Part shown: positions 19,993 through 28,292 of the stretch, one piece after another
How positions within the stretch are numbered: position 1 is the first letter of the stretch
Layout of the letters: the number at the start of each line of letters is the position of its first letter
DNA from: Methyloligella sp050110875
Lineage (GTDB): Bacteria > Pseudomonadota > Alphaproteobacteria > Rhizobiales > Methyloligellaceae
Direction: 5' to 3'
Length of the DNA: 64,000 nucleotides
Assembly (NCBI GenBank): GCA_050110875.1
Contig: CP188828.1
Location: 2,294,001 to 2,358,000, forward strand
Notes under the pieces: model-generated
Databases searched by the model: none
What the model was told of the DNA's origin: nothing
Seen by the model: only the letters and a program-made list of their open reading frames with translations
Program-made: the position numbers and the translations under genes

Positions 19993-20316
19993 GGCTTGCA
20001 ACAATTCATCTGAAAAGGTTTCACTTCATGCATGTTACTCGCTGCTCTAGGGTCCTGACAAGGCTGACGGGTATCCCAGCCCGAACGCCCCGAAGCGCCC
20101 ATGGCTGGCTCCGCCCAAAGGGGCCGTCCTTCGCTTCCTCATCTCAACCGTGCGGCGGTCCGCTTGCTTTCCCGGCAGCGGACCGCTAGCGGTTTGGGAG
20201 GGAATTTACGGCGCCGTGACTGTCGGTGACGTGAAACCTATTCTCACCGCATTTCTTCCGTTAATCTTGCCGCTTTCCTCCACACAGGCAGTGACGGTGC
20301 GGCGCATCGATTTGTC
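19993..20316. other. Intergenic region between divergent lysR and asmA genes, with a GC-rich inverted repeat
   Basis: This 324-bp gap holds no convincing gene. It must contain the promoters of both flanking genes, but I cannot assign hexamers with confidence. The one clear structure is a perfect 9-bp inverted repeat, GCGGTCCGC at 20155-20163 and GCGGACCGC at 20178-20186, with a 14-nt loop. It has no following T-run, so it is not a standard terminator. Confidence 0.7.
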
Positions 20317-22426
20317 ATGAAGCTTTTCCTGAAAATCCTCGGCGGTTTGTTCACGGTGGTTCTGCTACTGCTGATCGCCGCCAATTTCTTCGTTTCCCCA
20401 GATGCGATCCAGGCGCGCGTGGCCGAACGCATCAAGCAACAGACTGGGCGCGAGCTGATCGTCAATGGCGAGGCCTCGCTGACATTCCTGCCAAATCCCG
20501 AGATCGTGCTCACGAACGCGACTCTGAAGGATCCCGGCACCGACGCGACGGCCATCGATCTGCAGATGCCGCGCTTGGAAGTCACCCTCGATCTCTACGA
20601 GTTGATCAGTCAGCGGGTCGACGCGCGTTACGTATTGTTCGAGCAGCCCCTCGTCATTGTCCGGCCCGGTAGCGCCGAGACGGTGCCGCAACGCCGTAGC
20701 GAGGCCCCGGCGAAAGAGAAGAGCCGCCGCGCTGCGACCGAAAATGCATCCGGGCCCCGTTTCGCCAAGGCTTCGATGGCGGCCCAGGCCGCCACGCCGG
20801 AAGATGACACGAGCGATGTGCGCTTGCGCGATATGCGGATCGAGGATGGGACTGTGCGCATCCTCAACGAAGCCGGTCAGGTGAGCCGCGAGATCAAGCA
20901 TATCAACGCGTCTCTCGCCATGCCCCATATCGCGGAGCCGCTTCGCTCGAGCGGCAATTTCCAGCTCAATCAGAANNNNNNNNNNNNNNNNNNNNNNNNN
21001 NNNNNNNNNNNNNNNNNNNNNNNNNCAGCCGGCCGATGTGGCTCTGATTCTCTCCTCCAAGGACTTCAAGGCCCAGTTCGACGGGACCCTCGTGCCGGTT
21101 CCCGAGGTCAGTGCCGAAGGCGTCTTCAAGGGAACGGCCTCCTCCTTCAAGGATCTGATCGCCTGGACTCCGGACGGTGGACAGCCGGCGAAGCCCGTCG
21201 TTCCGGGCAAGCTGACCAGCAAGGTGCAGTGGAATTTCGCCGGGGCGACCCTCTCCGACATGGCATTCTCTCTCGGCGAGTCGACGGGTCACGGTCGTGC
21301 GGCGCTTCATCTGGACGGGCCGAAACCCCATCTGCGCGCCGCCATCGCTATCGAGCTCCTCGATCTGACACCCTTCCTGCCCCAGGACGACAAGAGCGCA
21401 CCGCAGCGTCGCGCCGGTACCGAGCCGGTTGCCAATGAGGCCGCTGGGGGGCAGGCGCCGTCTAAGCCAAACGACTTTTTCACCGAGCCTTTCCCCGATG
21501 GTTTTCCGGAGCCGCCCTCCCAGGAGGATCCGGCGGAGGCCATGCAGCCTGGCGCGGCCAAGCCGAAAGAGCCGTCTCCCCTTGATGCCGACGTGAATGT
21601 GAATGTCCGCAAGACCGTCGTCTCGAAACTCACCATCGGACCGAGCGCGCTCGCCTTGGGCTACCGTGACGGGATCCTCACGGCCAATCTCGGCGGCATG
21701 CAGCTTTACGGCGGCGAAGGCCGGGGCAAGCTCGTCATTGACCAGAATCCAGACGTCCCGGTCTTCTCGGCCAATCTCAATCTTGACCGTGTGAACGCCA
21801 AGCCCTTCCTCACCGATGCTGCGGAATTCGATCGGCTCTCCGGCAATATCAAGGTGGTTTTCAATCTGAACGGCAAGGGGCAGGAAGCCGAGACGATCAA
21901 ATCCTCGCTCGCAGGAAACGGCAATATTCTGGTGAATAACGGGGCCGTGGAGGGCATGGATATCACCGCCATTCTCGCTCAGGTGGGAGAAGGGCGGCTG
22001 CCTCAGATCAAAGGCGGCAGCACCGAGTTCGACAGTCTCGGCGGCGGTTTCACCATGCGGCAGGGCATCGCCGAGACCAAGAATTTCCAACTCGTCAGCC
22101 AGTATCTGCAGGTGAAGGCCGCCGGCACGGTGAATATTCCGGCGAGCACGATGGATATCCTGGCTCATCCGGAGCTCGTGGCCGCTCCCGAAGGTCTGGG
22201 GGACGCGGAAGATATCGTCGGCCTGACCATTCCCATCAGGATCCAGGGGCCGTTCGAGAATCCGACCTACCGACCCGAGGTCGCCGGTCTGCTCAAGAAT
22301 CCGGAGGCCGCCTCCAAGACCATCAACAAGATCGGCGATGTGCTTCAGGAGAAGTTCAAGGGCAAGCCCGCCGGCGAGGCGCTCGGCCGCTTCCTCGGCG
22401 GCGTGAAGATCCAGGGCGGGAATTAG
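20317..22426 (+). CDS. AsmA family protein, interrupted by an assembly gap
   Basis: AsmA-like proteins are inner-membrane-anchored periplasmic proteins linked to outer-membrane lipid homeostasis. The N-terminal part has a membrane helix (about 5-27) followed by the typical 'RVAERIKQQTGRELIVNGEASLTF' pattern (split: RVAERIKQQTGRELIVNG, then EASLTF). The C-terminal part, from 21026, continues with 'PADVALILSSKDFKAQFDG' and a long AsmA-like beta region ending in 'GRFLGGVKIQGGN'. The halves lie in different frames across the 50-N run; the true gap must be 1 modulo 3 bases long for one intact gene. I see no internal stop on either side, so this looks like one gene and not two. Confidence 0.85.
20976..21025. 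other. Assembly gap (50 N)
   Basis: A run of exactly 50 undetermined bases inside the AsmA-family gene. The round number and the frame mismatch between flanks suggest a scaffold placeholder and not a measured length. Confidence 0.99.
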
Positions 22427-22468
22427 TATTGGCGGAGCCGGCTCAGGCAGCCTGAACGCAGTGCAACC

Positions 22469-23050
22469 TCAACAATTGCCGCCCGTTTTCACCACCGTGT
22501 CGGAGCGTCTGGGCCGCGTGTAGAAAGTGCGGCTCATGGTGAATGGCTCAAAGCCGGTCTCCGTGCCCAGGAGTGGGGCGTAGGAGTACTGGACCTCAGC
22601 CATGATGACGCTGCTTCCGGGCTCTGTCAGACCGTCCGGCAAGGTGACCGCGGATCCTTTTCCGCGTGCCTGACCCCGGCCATTCGTGCAGCTCCAGGCA
22701 ACCTCGGTGCGGTTCTTATTATCGGCGACCACGCTGGTGAGAACGATACTCAAAGGTTCGGTGGAATAGGGCGCCAGGATGCTGCTGGCCGCCTCGGTGA
22801 TATCGCGGATATCGCTATTGGAAAGACTTCTCGCCTGGGCGACGAGATCGGCAGAGGTATAGGCGACCTGATCGGCCCGTCGACCGATCGTCAAGGCGTT
22901 GCCGATCTCAACCGCCCCGACATAGAGGGCGATCATCAGCGGCAGGATGATGGCGAACTCGATAGCCGAGGTGCCACGGCATTCCTCCCGGAGGCGGCGA
23001 GTCCATAGTGAGAAGAGCGCCAGGCCAGAGGGCTTGATACGTTTCAACAT
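22469..23050 (-). CDS. tadE: TadE-family pseudopilin, Tad pilus assembly
   Basis: A 193-residue minor pseudopilin of the Tad (Flp) system. The N-terminus is basic, followed by the prepilin-type site in 'RGTSAIEFAIILPLM' (cleavage expected after the Gly; Glu at +5) and a hydrophobic helix. The rest is a periplasmic domain with a Cys pair (SCTNG and the C-terminal GGNC). Such proteins are processed by CpaA and help pilus assembly. The start is ATG at 23050 with AAAGG upstream; the gene lies 12 bp after the second TadE gene, so the two form an operon. Confidence 0.88.
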   Translation of the reverse strand: MLKRIKPSGLALFSLWTRRLREECRGTSAIEFAIILPLMIALYVGAVEIGNALTIGRRADQVAYTSADLVAQARSLSNSDIRDITEAASSILAPYSTEPLSIVLTSVVADNKNRTEVAWSCTNGRGQARGKGSAVTLPDGLTEPGSSVIMAEVQYSYAPLLGTETGFEPFTMSRTFYTRPRRSDTVVKTGGNC

Positions 23051-23062
23051 ACCGACATGCCT

Positions 23063-23578
23063 TTAGAACGGCTCGTTGCGGAAAGCGGCCGTGGCGACCA
23101 GCAGACGTTTGCCCGATCCGCCGAACATGCTGGGGAAATTCTCCAGGATCGGCCATTCGTAAAAGGCCCGCACGATGACGACATCGTTCCGGCCTCCGGG
23201 GTCGTAGCTGTAATTTTCTCTCAGCTCCCCGTCGGCGTTGAAGGGATCGGTCAGCTCGGCTGCCGAGAAGCTGTTGAAGGTCCGCACGTCGAAATGCAGC
23301 CCGTTGCAGCTGATCGGCGGTGCGATTTCCTGGCAAACCCTTTGCTTAAAACCTTCTTCGCCCCATTGCTGCGCTTGGCCGGTGCGGATGAAGCGTCCGG
23401 CTTCGTACACGGTTTGCTCGAGTGCGAAGTTGCCCGCATAGCGAAGACCGATATCGAAAAGCCCGATCAGAAGCAGCAGAAACGGCGTCGCGACGATCGC
23501 GAACTCGATGGCCGAGGCGCCTCTTCGATCGCGAAGAAAACCGCTTCGCCAGACTATCCGTGACAAATCAACTCTCAT
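23063..23578 (-). CDS. tadE: TadE-family pseudopilin, Tad pilus assembly
   Basis: A 171-residue pseudopilin with the processing motif in 'RRGASAIEFAIVATPFLLLL' (Gly at -1, Glu at +5) near residue 20, and a periplasmic domain with two Cys residues ('RVCQEIAPPISC'). Related to but clearly divergent from the neighbouring TadE gene; they probably act together with the TadG-like protein. The ATG at 23578 begins the leftward unit, which diverges from the TadG gene across a 223-bp AT-rich gap. Confidence 0.88.
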   Translation of the reverse strand: MRVDLSRIVWRSGFLRDRRGASAIEFAIVATPFLLLLIGLFDIGLRYAGNFALEQTVYEAGRFIRTGQAQQWGEEGFKQRVCQEIAPPISCNGLHFDVRTFNSFSAAELTDPFNADGELRENYSYDPGGRNDVVIVRAFYEWPILENFPSMFGGSGKRLLVATAAFRNEPF

Positions 23579-23801
23579 TGCCCGCCCTGAAGAAGATCCG
23601 TTGTTGTAATTTTTGCGTCGCTTACAAATAGAACGTCCCGATTAAAAGAGAATAAACGAGAAAGAATAAAGAGGAATTGATTTAAATATTTAGATTAAAA
23701 TTTTAATCAAATTATAAAATCATTTTACTGTCATTGATTACGTGAAATAAGGAGGCATAAACTAACCTGAACCTTGTCGGAGGCCGCCCAAAAGACGATC
23801 A
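23579..23801. promoter_or_regulatory. AT-rich divergent control region of the tadE and tadG units
   Basis: This stretch is far richer in A+T than anything around it, in particular at 23630-23760. It includes a perfect 16-bp palindrome, GATTAAAATTTTAATC (23693-23708), and a nearby related half site TTGATTTAAAT. Both flanking units start here, so their promoters must be inside. An AAGGAGG sequence near 23750 is not followed by an ATG at suitable distance. Binding by a regulator or a nucleoid protein is an inference. Confidence 0.55.
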
Positions 23802-25382
23802 ATGGCGGCAAAACGGGTAGGTGTAATGGTTCGGAAAAAGCTCGCTCGCCTCGCGCGGGAATTCTATCGATCGCGTCGCGGCAGCGTCGCCATTCTGTTC
23901 GGTGTCGTCCTACTCCCACTACTCCTCGCCCTGGGAGTCGGAATCGATTATGGCCGTGCCCTTCTGGTGCGCGATCGGATGCATGAGGCCGTGGACGCCG
24001 CGGCGCTCGCCATCGGCTCCTGGCCGGGTATGAGCCAGGACCAGCTCAAGGCGAAGGCGCAGCAATTCTTCGATGCGAACTACCCTCCGGCAACTCTCGG
24101 TACTGTGGGCAAGCTCAATGTCCGCTTCGACGGCAACAACAACATTTTCCTATCCGTGTCCGGCAAGGTTCCGACGACCTTCATGCGGCTCGCCAATATC
24201 AATGATGTGTCCGTCGGAGCCGAGAGCATGGTCAGCCGTGAGCAGCGGAATATCGAGCTCGTTTTGGTTCTCGACACGACAGGGTCGATGGGCAGCGGCG
24301 GCAAGATGAATGCTTTGAAGAATGCCGCGCGCGAGATGGTCAACACGCTTTTCAAAGACGAGTCCAATCCCACGACGTTGCGGGTCGGCGTCGTCCCCTT
24401 TTCGGCCGCTGTGAATGTGGGGACGAATATGAGCAGTTCGCCGTGGCTCGATCGTGCTGCGGAGAGCAGTATCGCGAAAGAGAATTTCGTGAACGGCACC
24501 AACCCGTGGACACTTTTCGGCAAGATCCGCAATCGGAGTTGGGGCGGCTGCGTCCGGGAGCGGGACGGGAAATATGAATTGAGCGATGCCACGCCGGCGA
24601 ACTGGAACAAGGAGACGCTGTTTGCGCCCTATTTCGCGCCAGACGAGCCGGATCCCGAGGATACGGGCGGATGGTGGGGCGGCGGATATCCTAGGTACGC
24701 CAACAACTATCTCGACGACCAGAACCCGAAAAACTGCAATTGGTGGGGCTGCACCGAGTCCATGGACGACGAAGCAATTCAGAAGGACACGCGGAAATAC
24801 GAAAACGCTTATGTGAATGGCAGCGCGCCTGGACCGAACTATCTCTGTCCACCCAATCCGGTAACGGCGCTGACGGACAACAAGCAGACGGTTCTCAATG
24901 CCATCAACGCTCTAGAGCCTGAAGGCAGCACGGTCATTCCGGCGGGCTTGCTTTGGGGCTGGCGCCTGATCTCGCCTGGTGAGCCCTTCAACGAAGGGGC
25001 TGCCTATGATGACGAGACTTGGATCAAGGCCATCGTTCTTCTCACCGATGGTGAGAACAGCGTCAATGGCAGCGGCAACTACCACAACAAGTCAAACTAC
25101 AATGCTTTCGGCTATGCGTCCCAAGGCCACCTCGGCAACAGGAATGGATGGGAAGCTGAAGAAGAGCTTGATGAAAAAACCGAGACGGTCTGCTCCAATA
25201 TCAAAGCGCAGGGAATCCGGCTCTACACCATCGGGTTCCAAGTGAACGGCCAAGTTCAGAACATGTTACGCGACTGTGCGACAGAGCCGGACATGTTCTA
25301 CAACTCGCCGAACAATTCGGAGCTGGCAGCCGTGTTTCAGGATATTGCTCAAGGACTGGGCGAGCTACGTATCGCAAAATAG
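23802..25382 (+). CDS. tadG: TadG-like pilus assembly protein with VWA domain
   Basis: A 526-residue protein with an N-terminal TadE/TadG-like helix ('RRGSVAILFGVVLLPLLLALG', shown in part: GSVAILFGVVLLPLLLAL) and a large von Willebrand factor A domain. The MIDAS start 'LVLVLDTTGSMG' is near residue 155 and 'VLLTDGENSVNG' further on. Trp/Asn/Cys-rich stretches lie between ('NPKNCNWWGC'). TadG-type proteins are linked to Tad pilus secretion and anchoring. The ATG at 23802 is used, with an alternative ATG at 23826. A bidirectional terminator follows at 25442-25471. Confidence 0.88.
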   Translation: MAAKRVGVMVRKKLARLAREFYRSRRGSVAILFGVVLLPLLLALGVGIDYGRALLVRDRMHEAVDAAALAIGSWPGMSQDQLKAKAQQFFDANYPPATLGTVGKLNVRFDGNNNIFLSVSGKVPTTFMRLANINDVSVGAESMVSREQRNIELVLVLDTTGSMGSGGKMNALKNAAREMVNTLFKDESNPTTLRVGVVPFSAAVNVGTNMSSSPWLDRAAESSIAKENFVNGTNPWTLFGKIRNRSWGGCVRERDGKYELSDATPANWNKETLFAPYFAPDEPDPEDTGGWWGGGYPRYANNYLDDQNPKNCNWWGCTESMDDEAIQKDTRKYENAYVNGSAPGPNYLCPPNPVTALTDNKQTVLNAINALEPEGSTVIPAGLLWGWRLISPGEPFNEGAAYDDETWIKAIVLLTDGENSVNGSGNYHNKSNYNAFGYASQGHLGNRNGWEAEEELDEKTETVCSNIKAQGIRLYTIGFQVNGQVQNMLRDCATEPDMFYNSPNNSELAAVFQDIAQGLGELRIAK

Positions 25383-25441
25383 CGAGGAAAGTTCTTACCC
25401 AGAGCAGCCTGGAGGCATGCCAAAGTAAGCTAGCCAACACG

Positions 25442-25471
25442 AAAGGGCCGGTGCTGATGCTCCGGCCCTTT
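25442..25471. terminator. Bidirectional terminator between tadG and the convergent secretin N-domain gene
   Basis: A 10-bp perfect stem (AAAGGGCCGG with CCGGCCCTTT) with a 10-nt loop, followed by T residues rightward and preceded by A residues, so it can act on both strands. It lies about 60 bp after the tadG stop and 33 bp before the end of the leftward gene. Confidence 0.85.
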
Positions 25472-25503
25472 TCTGTGTTTGCAAGGAATCTTGCGGGAGC
25501 GCT

Positions 25504-25998
25504 TTACTGAGCGCCGGCCTCGGCATTGCCCTGCGCCAAGCCTTGCTTGGCCGAGATCTGCTTCTGGATCCTTTCGAAGTACTCCTTGTTGTCGCCGATC
25601 GCCAAGGGGGCGGTACATTTCGGTGCGCAATAAACGCTCTCGTTGTCCTGCGCCCCGCGATGCACTGTGATCAAGCCCTTCGATGGATCGCTGACCGTGA
25701 GGTCGCTTTCATCGATCACCTCTCCCGCGGCGTTGACCACGATGAGATTCGTCCGGCCGAACGACTTGCCGGTGACCACCAAGAGCTTCGCGTTCTGCAC
25801 GGAGATATCGGCAATAGACGGATTGCCCACGATGATCTCCGCAGCAGGCTCGTCGAGCCGCACCAGCTTCGCCTTGTCGAGCCCGACATCGATCACGCCG
25901 TCGGCATAGACTTCTGAACTGGCGCTGGAGAGCGAAAGCAATGCGAGCGCGATCCCCAGGGCAGTGAGGCGGCGCCGATATCTGGCCGTATCGATCAT
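25504..25998 (-). CDS. Stand-alone pilus assembly/secretin N-terminal domain protein
   Basis: A 164-residue exported protein with a signal sequence (about 1-35) and one pilus-assembly N-terminal domain, the same type that begins CpaC: 'VGLDKAKLVRLDEPAAEIIVG', shortened here to DKAKLVRLDEPAAEIIVG, then 'NPSIADISVQNAKLLVVTG' and 'GRTNLIV'. No secretin channel domain follows; the C-terminal part has a close Cys pair ('CAPKC') and a charged helix. The ATG at 25998 has AAGGA upstream. It probably assists the secretin or pilus in the periplasm, but this is inference. The gene diverges from the Flp pilin. Confidence 0.82.
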   Translation of the reverse strand: MIDTARYRRRLTALGIALALLSLSSASSEVYADGVIDVGLDKAKLVRLDEPAAEIIVGNPSIADISVQNAKLLVVTGKSFGRTNLIVVNAAGEVIDESDLTVSDPSKGLITVHRGAQDNESVYCAPKCTAPLAIGDNKEYFERIQKQISAKQGLAQGNAEAGAQ

Positions 25999-26451
25999 GA
26001 CGTGGATCCTTTCGACTTCGATCTTGCGCGAGCGTGATGTGAAAAGGTGAAGGATTGGCAAATTTCTGCACCGCAAAGACACAGGCTGAGGCGTGAAAGA
26101 GGAGGCTTTCTTCTTCCGATCGACGTCATGAGACCGTCATGGTGTCAACAGGCTGGGTTTAAGGGAATATTGAACATAATTTTCCGAAATCTTGAGCAGT
26201 CGAAGCAATGAGGGAGAGAATATCAAAATCACCAGAGACGGATCGACAAAATTTGGCGGAATATAAAGGCTTTCAGGGATGATGGATGCGAATACAATTC
26301 GTTAACTATAAGTCACCCGAATTATTCTTTTGGTTTAACTTGGCCGTAACGCGCTACCGCTATAGTCGCGACAGTTCGAACCGCGCCGAGGCGAGCAACA
26401 GCCAGGGGCGGTGAACTGGGTGCTGTGAAATCTGTGAAAGGAACTGTCGAA
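25999..26451. other. Intergenic control region between the secretin N-domain gene and the Flp pilin
   Basis: About 450 bp without a convincing gene, noticeably AT-rich from 26160 to 26340. It should contain divergent promoters. The best pilin promoter candidate is TATAGT at 26361-26366, annotated separately. No riboswitch or strong hairpin is evident. Confidence 0.6.
26338..26366 (+). promoter_or_regulatory. Putative promoter of the Flp pilin gene
   Basis: A good -10 hexamer, TATAGT (26361-26366), lies about 85 bp before the pilin ATG. The -35 region around 26338-26345 (ACTTGGCC) is a weak match with 15 to 17 bp spacing. The -10 is the stronger part of the call. Confidence 0.35.
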
Positions 26452-26643
26452 ATGAAAAATCTTTTTGCCCGTTTCGCCAAGGACGAGTCCGGCGCGACCG
26501 CTATCGAGTACGGCCTGATCGCCGCTGGCATCTCCGTCGCCATTATCGCCCTCGTGAGCACGCTCGGCGGCCAGTTGAAGGGCATCTTCCAGTATATTTC
26601 GGATGAGCTGGCAAAAATCTCGGGCGGCACGGTTTCTGAGTAA
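26452..26643 (+). CDS. Flp/Tad-type major pilin
   Basis: A 63-residue Flp-family type IVb prepilin. After a short basic leader the processing site is 'DESGATAIEYGLIAAG': cleavage after Gly14 gives a mature protein with Glu at +5 and Tyr at +6, the Flp signature, followed by a hydrophobic helix. This is the main subunit of the adhesive Tad pilus, processed by CpaA just downstream. I use the ATG at 26452, preceded by AAGGA, and not the in-frame GTG at 26425. A strong terminator lies 33 bp after the stop, so the pilin can be made as a short abundant transcript. Confidence 0.95.
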   Translation: MKNLFARFAKDESGATAIEYGLIAAGISVAIIALVSTLGGQLKGIFQYISDELAKISGGTVSE

Positions 26644-26676
26644 GTCGGTCCCCGAACGGTCAAAGTAGTCCGATTA

Positions 26677-26708
26677 GAAGCCGCCCCGCGATGGGCGGCT
26701 TCTTTTTT
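26677..26708 (+). terminator. Strong Rho-independent terminator after the Flp pilin
   Basis: A perfect 10-bp stem (GAAGCCGCCC with GGGCGGCTTC), a 6-nt loop and six T residues. It separates the pilin gene from cpaA, and would favour higher pilin output than that of the assembly genes. Confidence 0.92.
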
Positions 26709-26780
26709 GTGAGAGGGAATTAACCGTCCCTCAGCACATGAAATTCTAAGGTCAATCCAGCACCACAGGATTCCTCAGCG

Positions 26781-27287
26781 ATGATTCAGAACGCCCTCAT
26801 CCTTACGATCTTCCCCGCCTGCATGGCCTTTGCCGCAGCGATGGATCTGATCACCATGACGGTGCCGAACCGCATTCCGCTGGTGCTGATCATCGGCTTC
26901 GCCTGCCTCGCGCCCCTGGTGGGACTGAGCCTTTCAGAAATTGGCATTCATGTCGCAGCAGCCATCGCTGCGCTTGCCGTCGGCTTCGGCATGTTCGCCA
27001 TGGGCTGGATCGGCGGGGGCGATGCGAAGCTCTTCGCTGTGACGGTACTGTGGCTCAACCCCGAAGCTTTGCTCGTCTATGTCTTCATCTCCGCAATATT
27101 GGGCGGCGTCCTCACGCTCCTCTTGCTTGCCTATCGCAGTTACCCGCTGCCCCCCTTCATGATGTCCCAGGATTGGGTCATGCGGCTTCACCATCCGCAA
27201 GAAGGCGTGCCCTACGGCATTGCCCTCGCCGCAGGCGGATTGATCGCCTATTCCCATACGCCGTTCATGGCTGCCCTGGGCGGTTAG
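26781..27287 (+). CDS. cpaA: Prepilin peptidase CpaA/TadV
   Basis: A 168-residue inner-membrane aspartyl protease (A24 family) that cleaves Flp prepilin and TadE-type pseudopilins. The two catalytic aspartates are visible in 'AMDLITMTVPN' (about 22) and 'GGGDAKLF' (about 81), within four to six membrane helices. The length fits the short TadV type without a methylase domain. It sits between two terminators, so it may be transcribed alone or by read-through from the pilin. Confidence 0.94.
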   Translation: MIQNALILTIFPACMAFAAAMDLITMTVPNRIPLVLIIGFACLAPLVGLSLSEIGIHVAAAIAALAVGFGMFAMGWIGGGDAKLFAVTVLWLNPEALLVYVFISAILGGVLTLLLLAYRSYPLPPFMMSQDWVMRLHHPQEGVPYGIALAAGGLIAYSHTPFMAALGG

Positions 27288-27310
27288 CCCGACGGATTTT
27301 GTTTTCTTGA

Positions 27311-27346
27311 AAGGGGCGGGTCACGCGTTCGGCGGCCCGCCCTTTT
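27311..27346 (+). terminator. Rho-independent terminator after cpaA
   Basis: A GC stem (GGGGCGGG with CCCGCCC, extended by A-T and one wobble pair) followed by TTTT, starting 24 bp after the cpaA stop. Confidence 0.8.
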
Positions 27347-27465
27347 GTTTGTCTGCCTTCCGAACCTCCCGGCCAAATTGGCACGCGTATTAACTCGCCG
27401 TTGAGAATTGACAGGCCAAAGTGGGCCAGTTGCGAAGCGCCGGGGGCGTGAGGAGTCGGGTTTAG

Positions 27466-28248
27466 ATGAAACGAGGCAGAATCATCGTTCTGGGCATCGC
27501 CTTTGTGGCGGCCATCGTCGCCGCCATGATCGCGCGCAACATGGTCTCCGAGACGGAGACCGTGACCATCGAAAAAACCGTCGGTGCCAAGGACGTCTTG
27601 GTGACCGCCAAGGATTTCGGCCTTGGGGACGCCGTCACCGAAGACTCCTTGAAATGGCAGGAATGGCCCGAAGAGGGTGTCACGCCCGATCTCATCACCC
27701 GCGATCAGCATCCCGATGCGATCTCCGAACTCGCCGGTTCCATTGCCCGCGCGCCGTTCGTCGCCGGTGAGCCGATCAAGGGCCAGAAGCTCATCAAGGC
27801 CGGTGAGGGCGGCATCCTAGCCGCGATCCTGCCGTCTGGTATGCGGGCGATTTCCACACCGATCAGCGAGGAGAGCGCCGCTGGCGGCTTCATCCTCCCC
27901 AATGACCGGGTGGACGTGATTTTGAGCCGGCGCATGCAGGTCGGCAATTCCGAGCAGCAGGTGAGCGAGACCATTCTGCGCAACGTCAGGGTGCTGGCCA
28001 TCGGTCAGACGCTCGAGCCGACGGGCGATGAGAAGGTGGTCAGCGGCGCCACCGCCACCTTGGAGCTGTCGCCGCAGCAGACCGAAATTCTATCGCTCGC
28101 GCAATCCATGGGACAGCTTTCCCTGTCCCTGCGCAGCCTGGCCGATACGCCCAAGCCGGGAGAAACCGTCGACATCCGCAATCAGAGCGGAGGATCGGTG
28201 AGAATGCTGAAATATGGCGTGCCGTCTCAAGTCTTCGGAGTGAACTGA
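27466..28248 (+). CDS. cpaB: Flp pilus assembly protein CpaB
   Basis: A 260-residue protein with an N-terminal membrane helix (about 5-24), a SAF domain containing 'DVLVTAKDFGLGDAV' and 'PFVAGEPIKGQKL', and an RcpC/CpaB domain ('GFILPNDRVDVIL'). CpaB associates with the secretin in the periplasm. The ATG at 27466 follows AGGAG. It opens a tight cpaB-cpaC-cpaD-cpaE-cpaF-tadB-tadC operon after the cpaA terminator, so a promoter is expected at about 27350-27460. Confidence 0.94.
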   Translation: MKRGRIIVLGIAFVAAIVAAMIARNMVSETETVTIEKTVGAKDVLVTAKDFGLGDAVTEDSLKWQEWPEEGVTPDLITRDQHPDAISELAGSIARAPFVAGEPIKGQKLIKAGEGGILAAILPSGMRAISTPISEESAAGGFILPNDRVDVILSRRMQVGNSEQQVSETILRNVRVLAIGQTLEPTGDEKVVSGATATLELSPQQTEILSLAQSMGQLSLSLRSLADTPKPGETVDIRNQSGGSVRMLKYGVPSQVFGVN

Positions 28249-28292
28249 GCGACATGTGCGCCACACGGGGGATAACAGGAAAAGGCAGGGGA

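Noticed and set aside
20317..22426. Two separate genes or a frameshifted pseudogene
   Set aside because: The frame change coincides with the N run and both sides are intact AsmA sequence.
23774..23986. TTG-started 70-codon ORF after an AAGGAGG sequence in front of tadG
   Set aside because: It overlaps tadG in another frame, and its Arg/Pro/Ser composition is that of a shadow.
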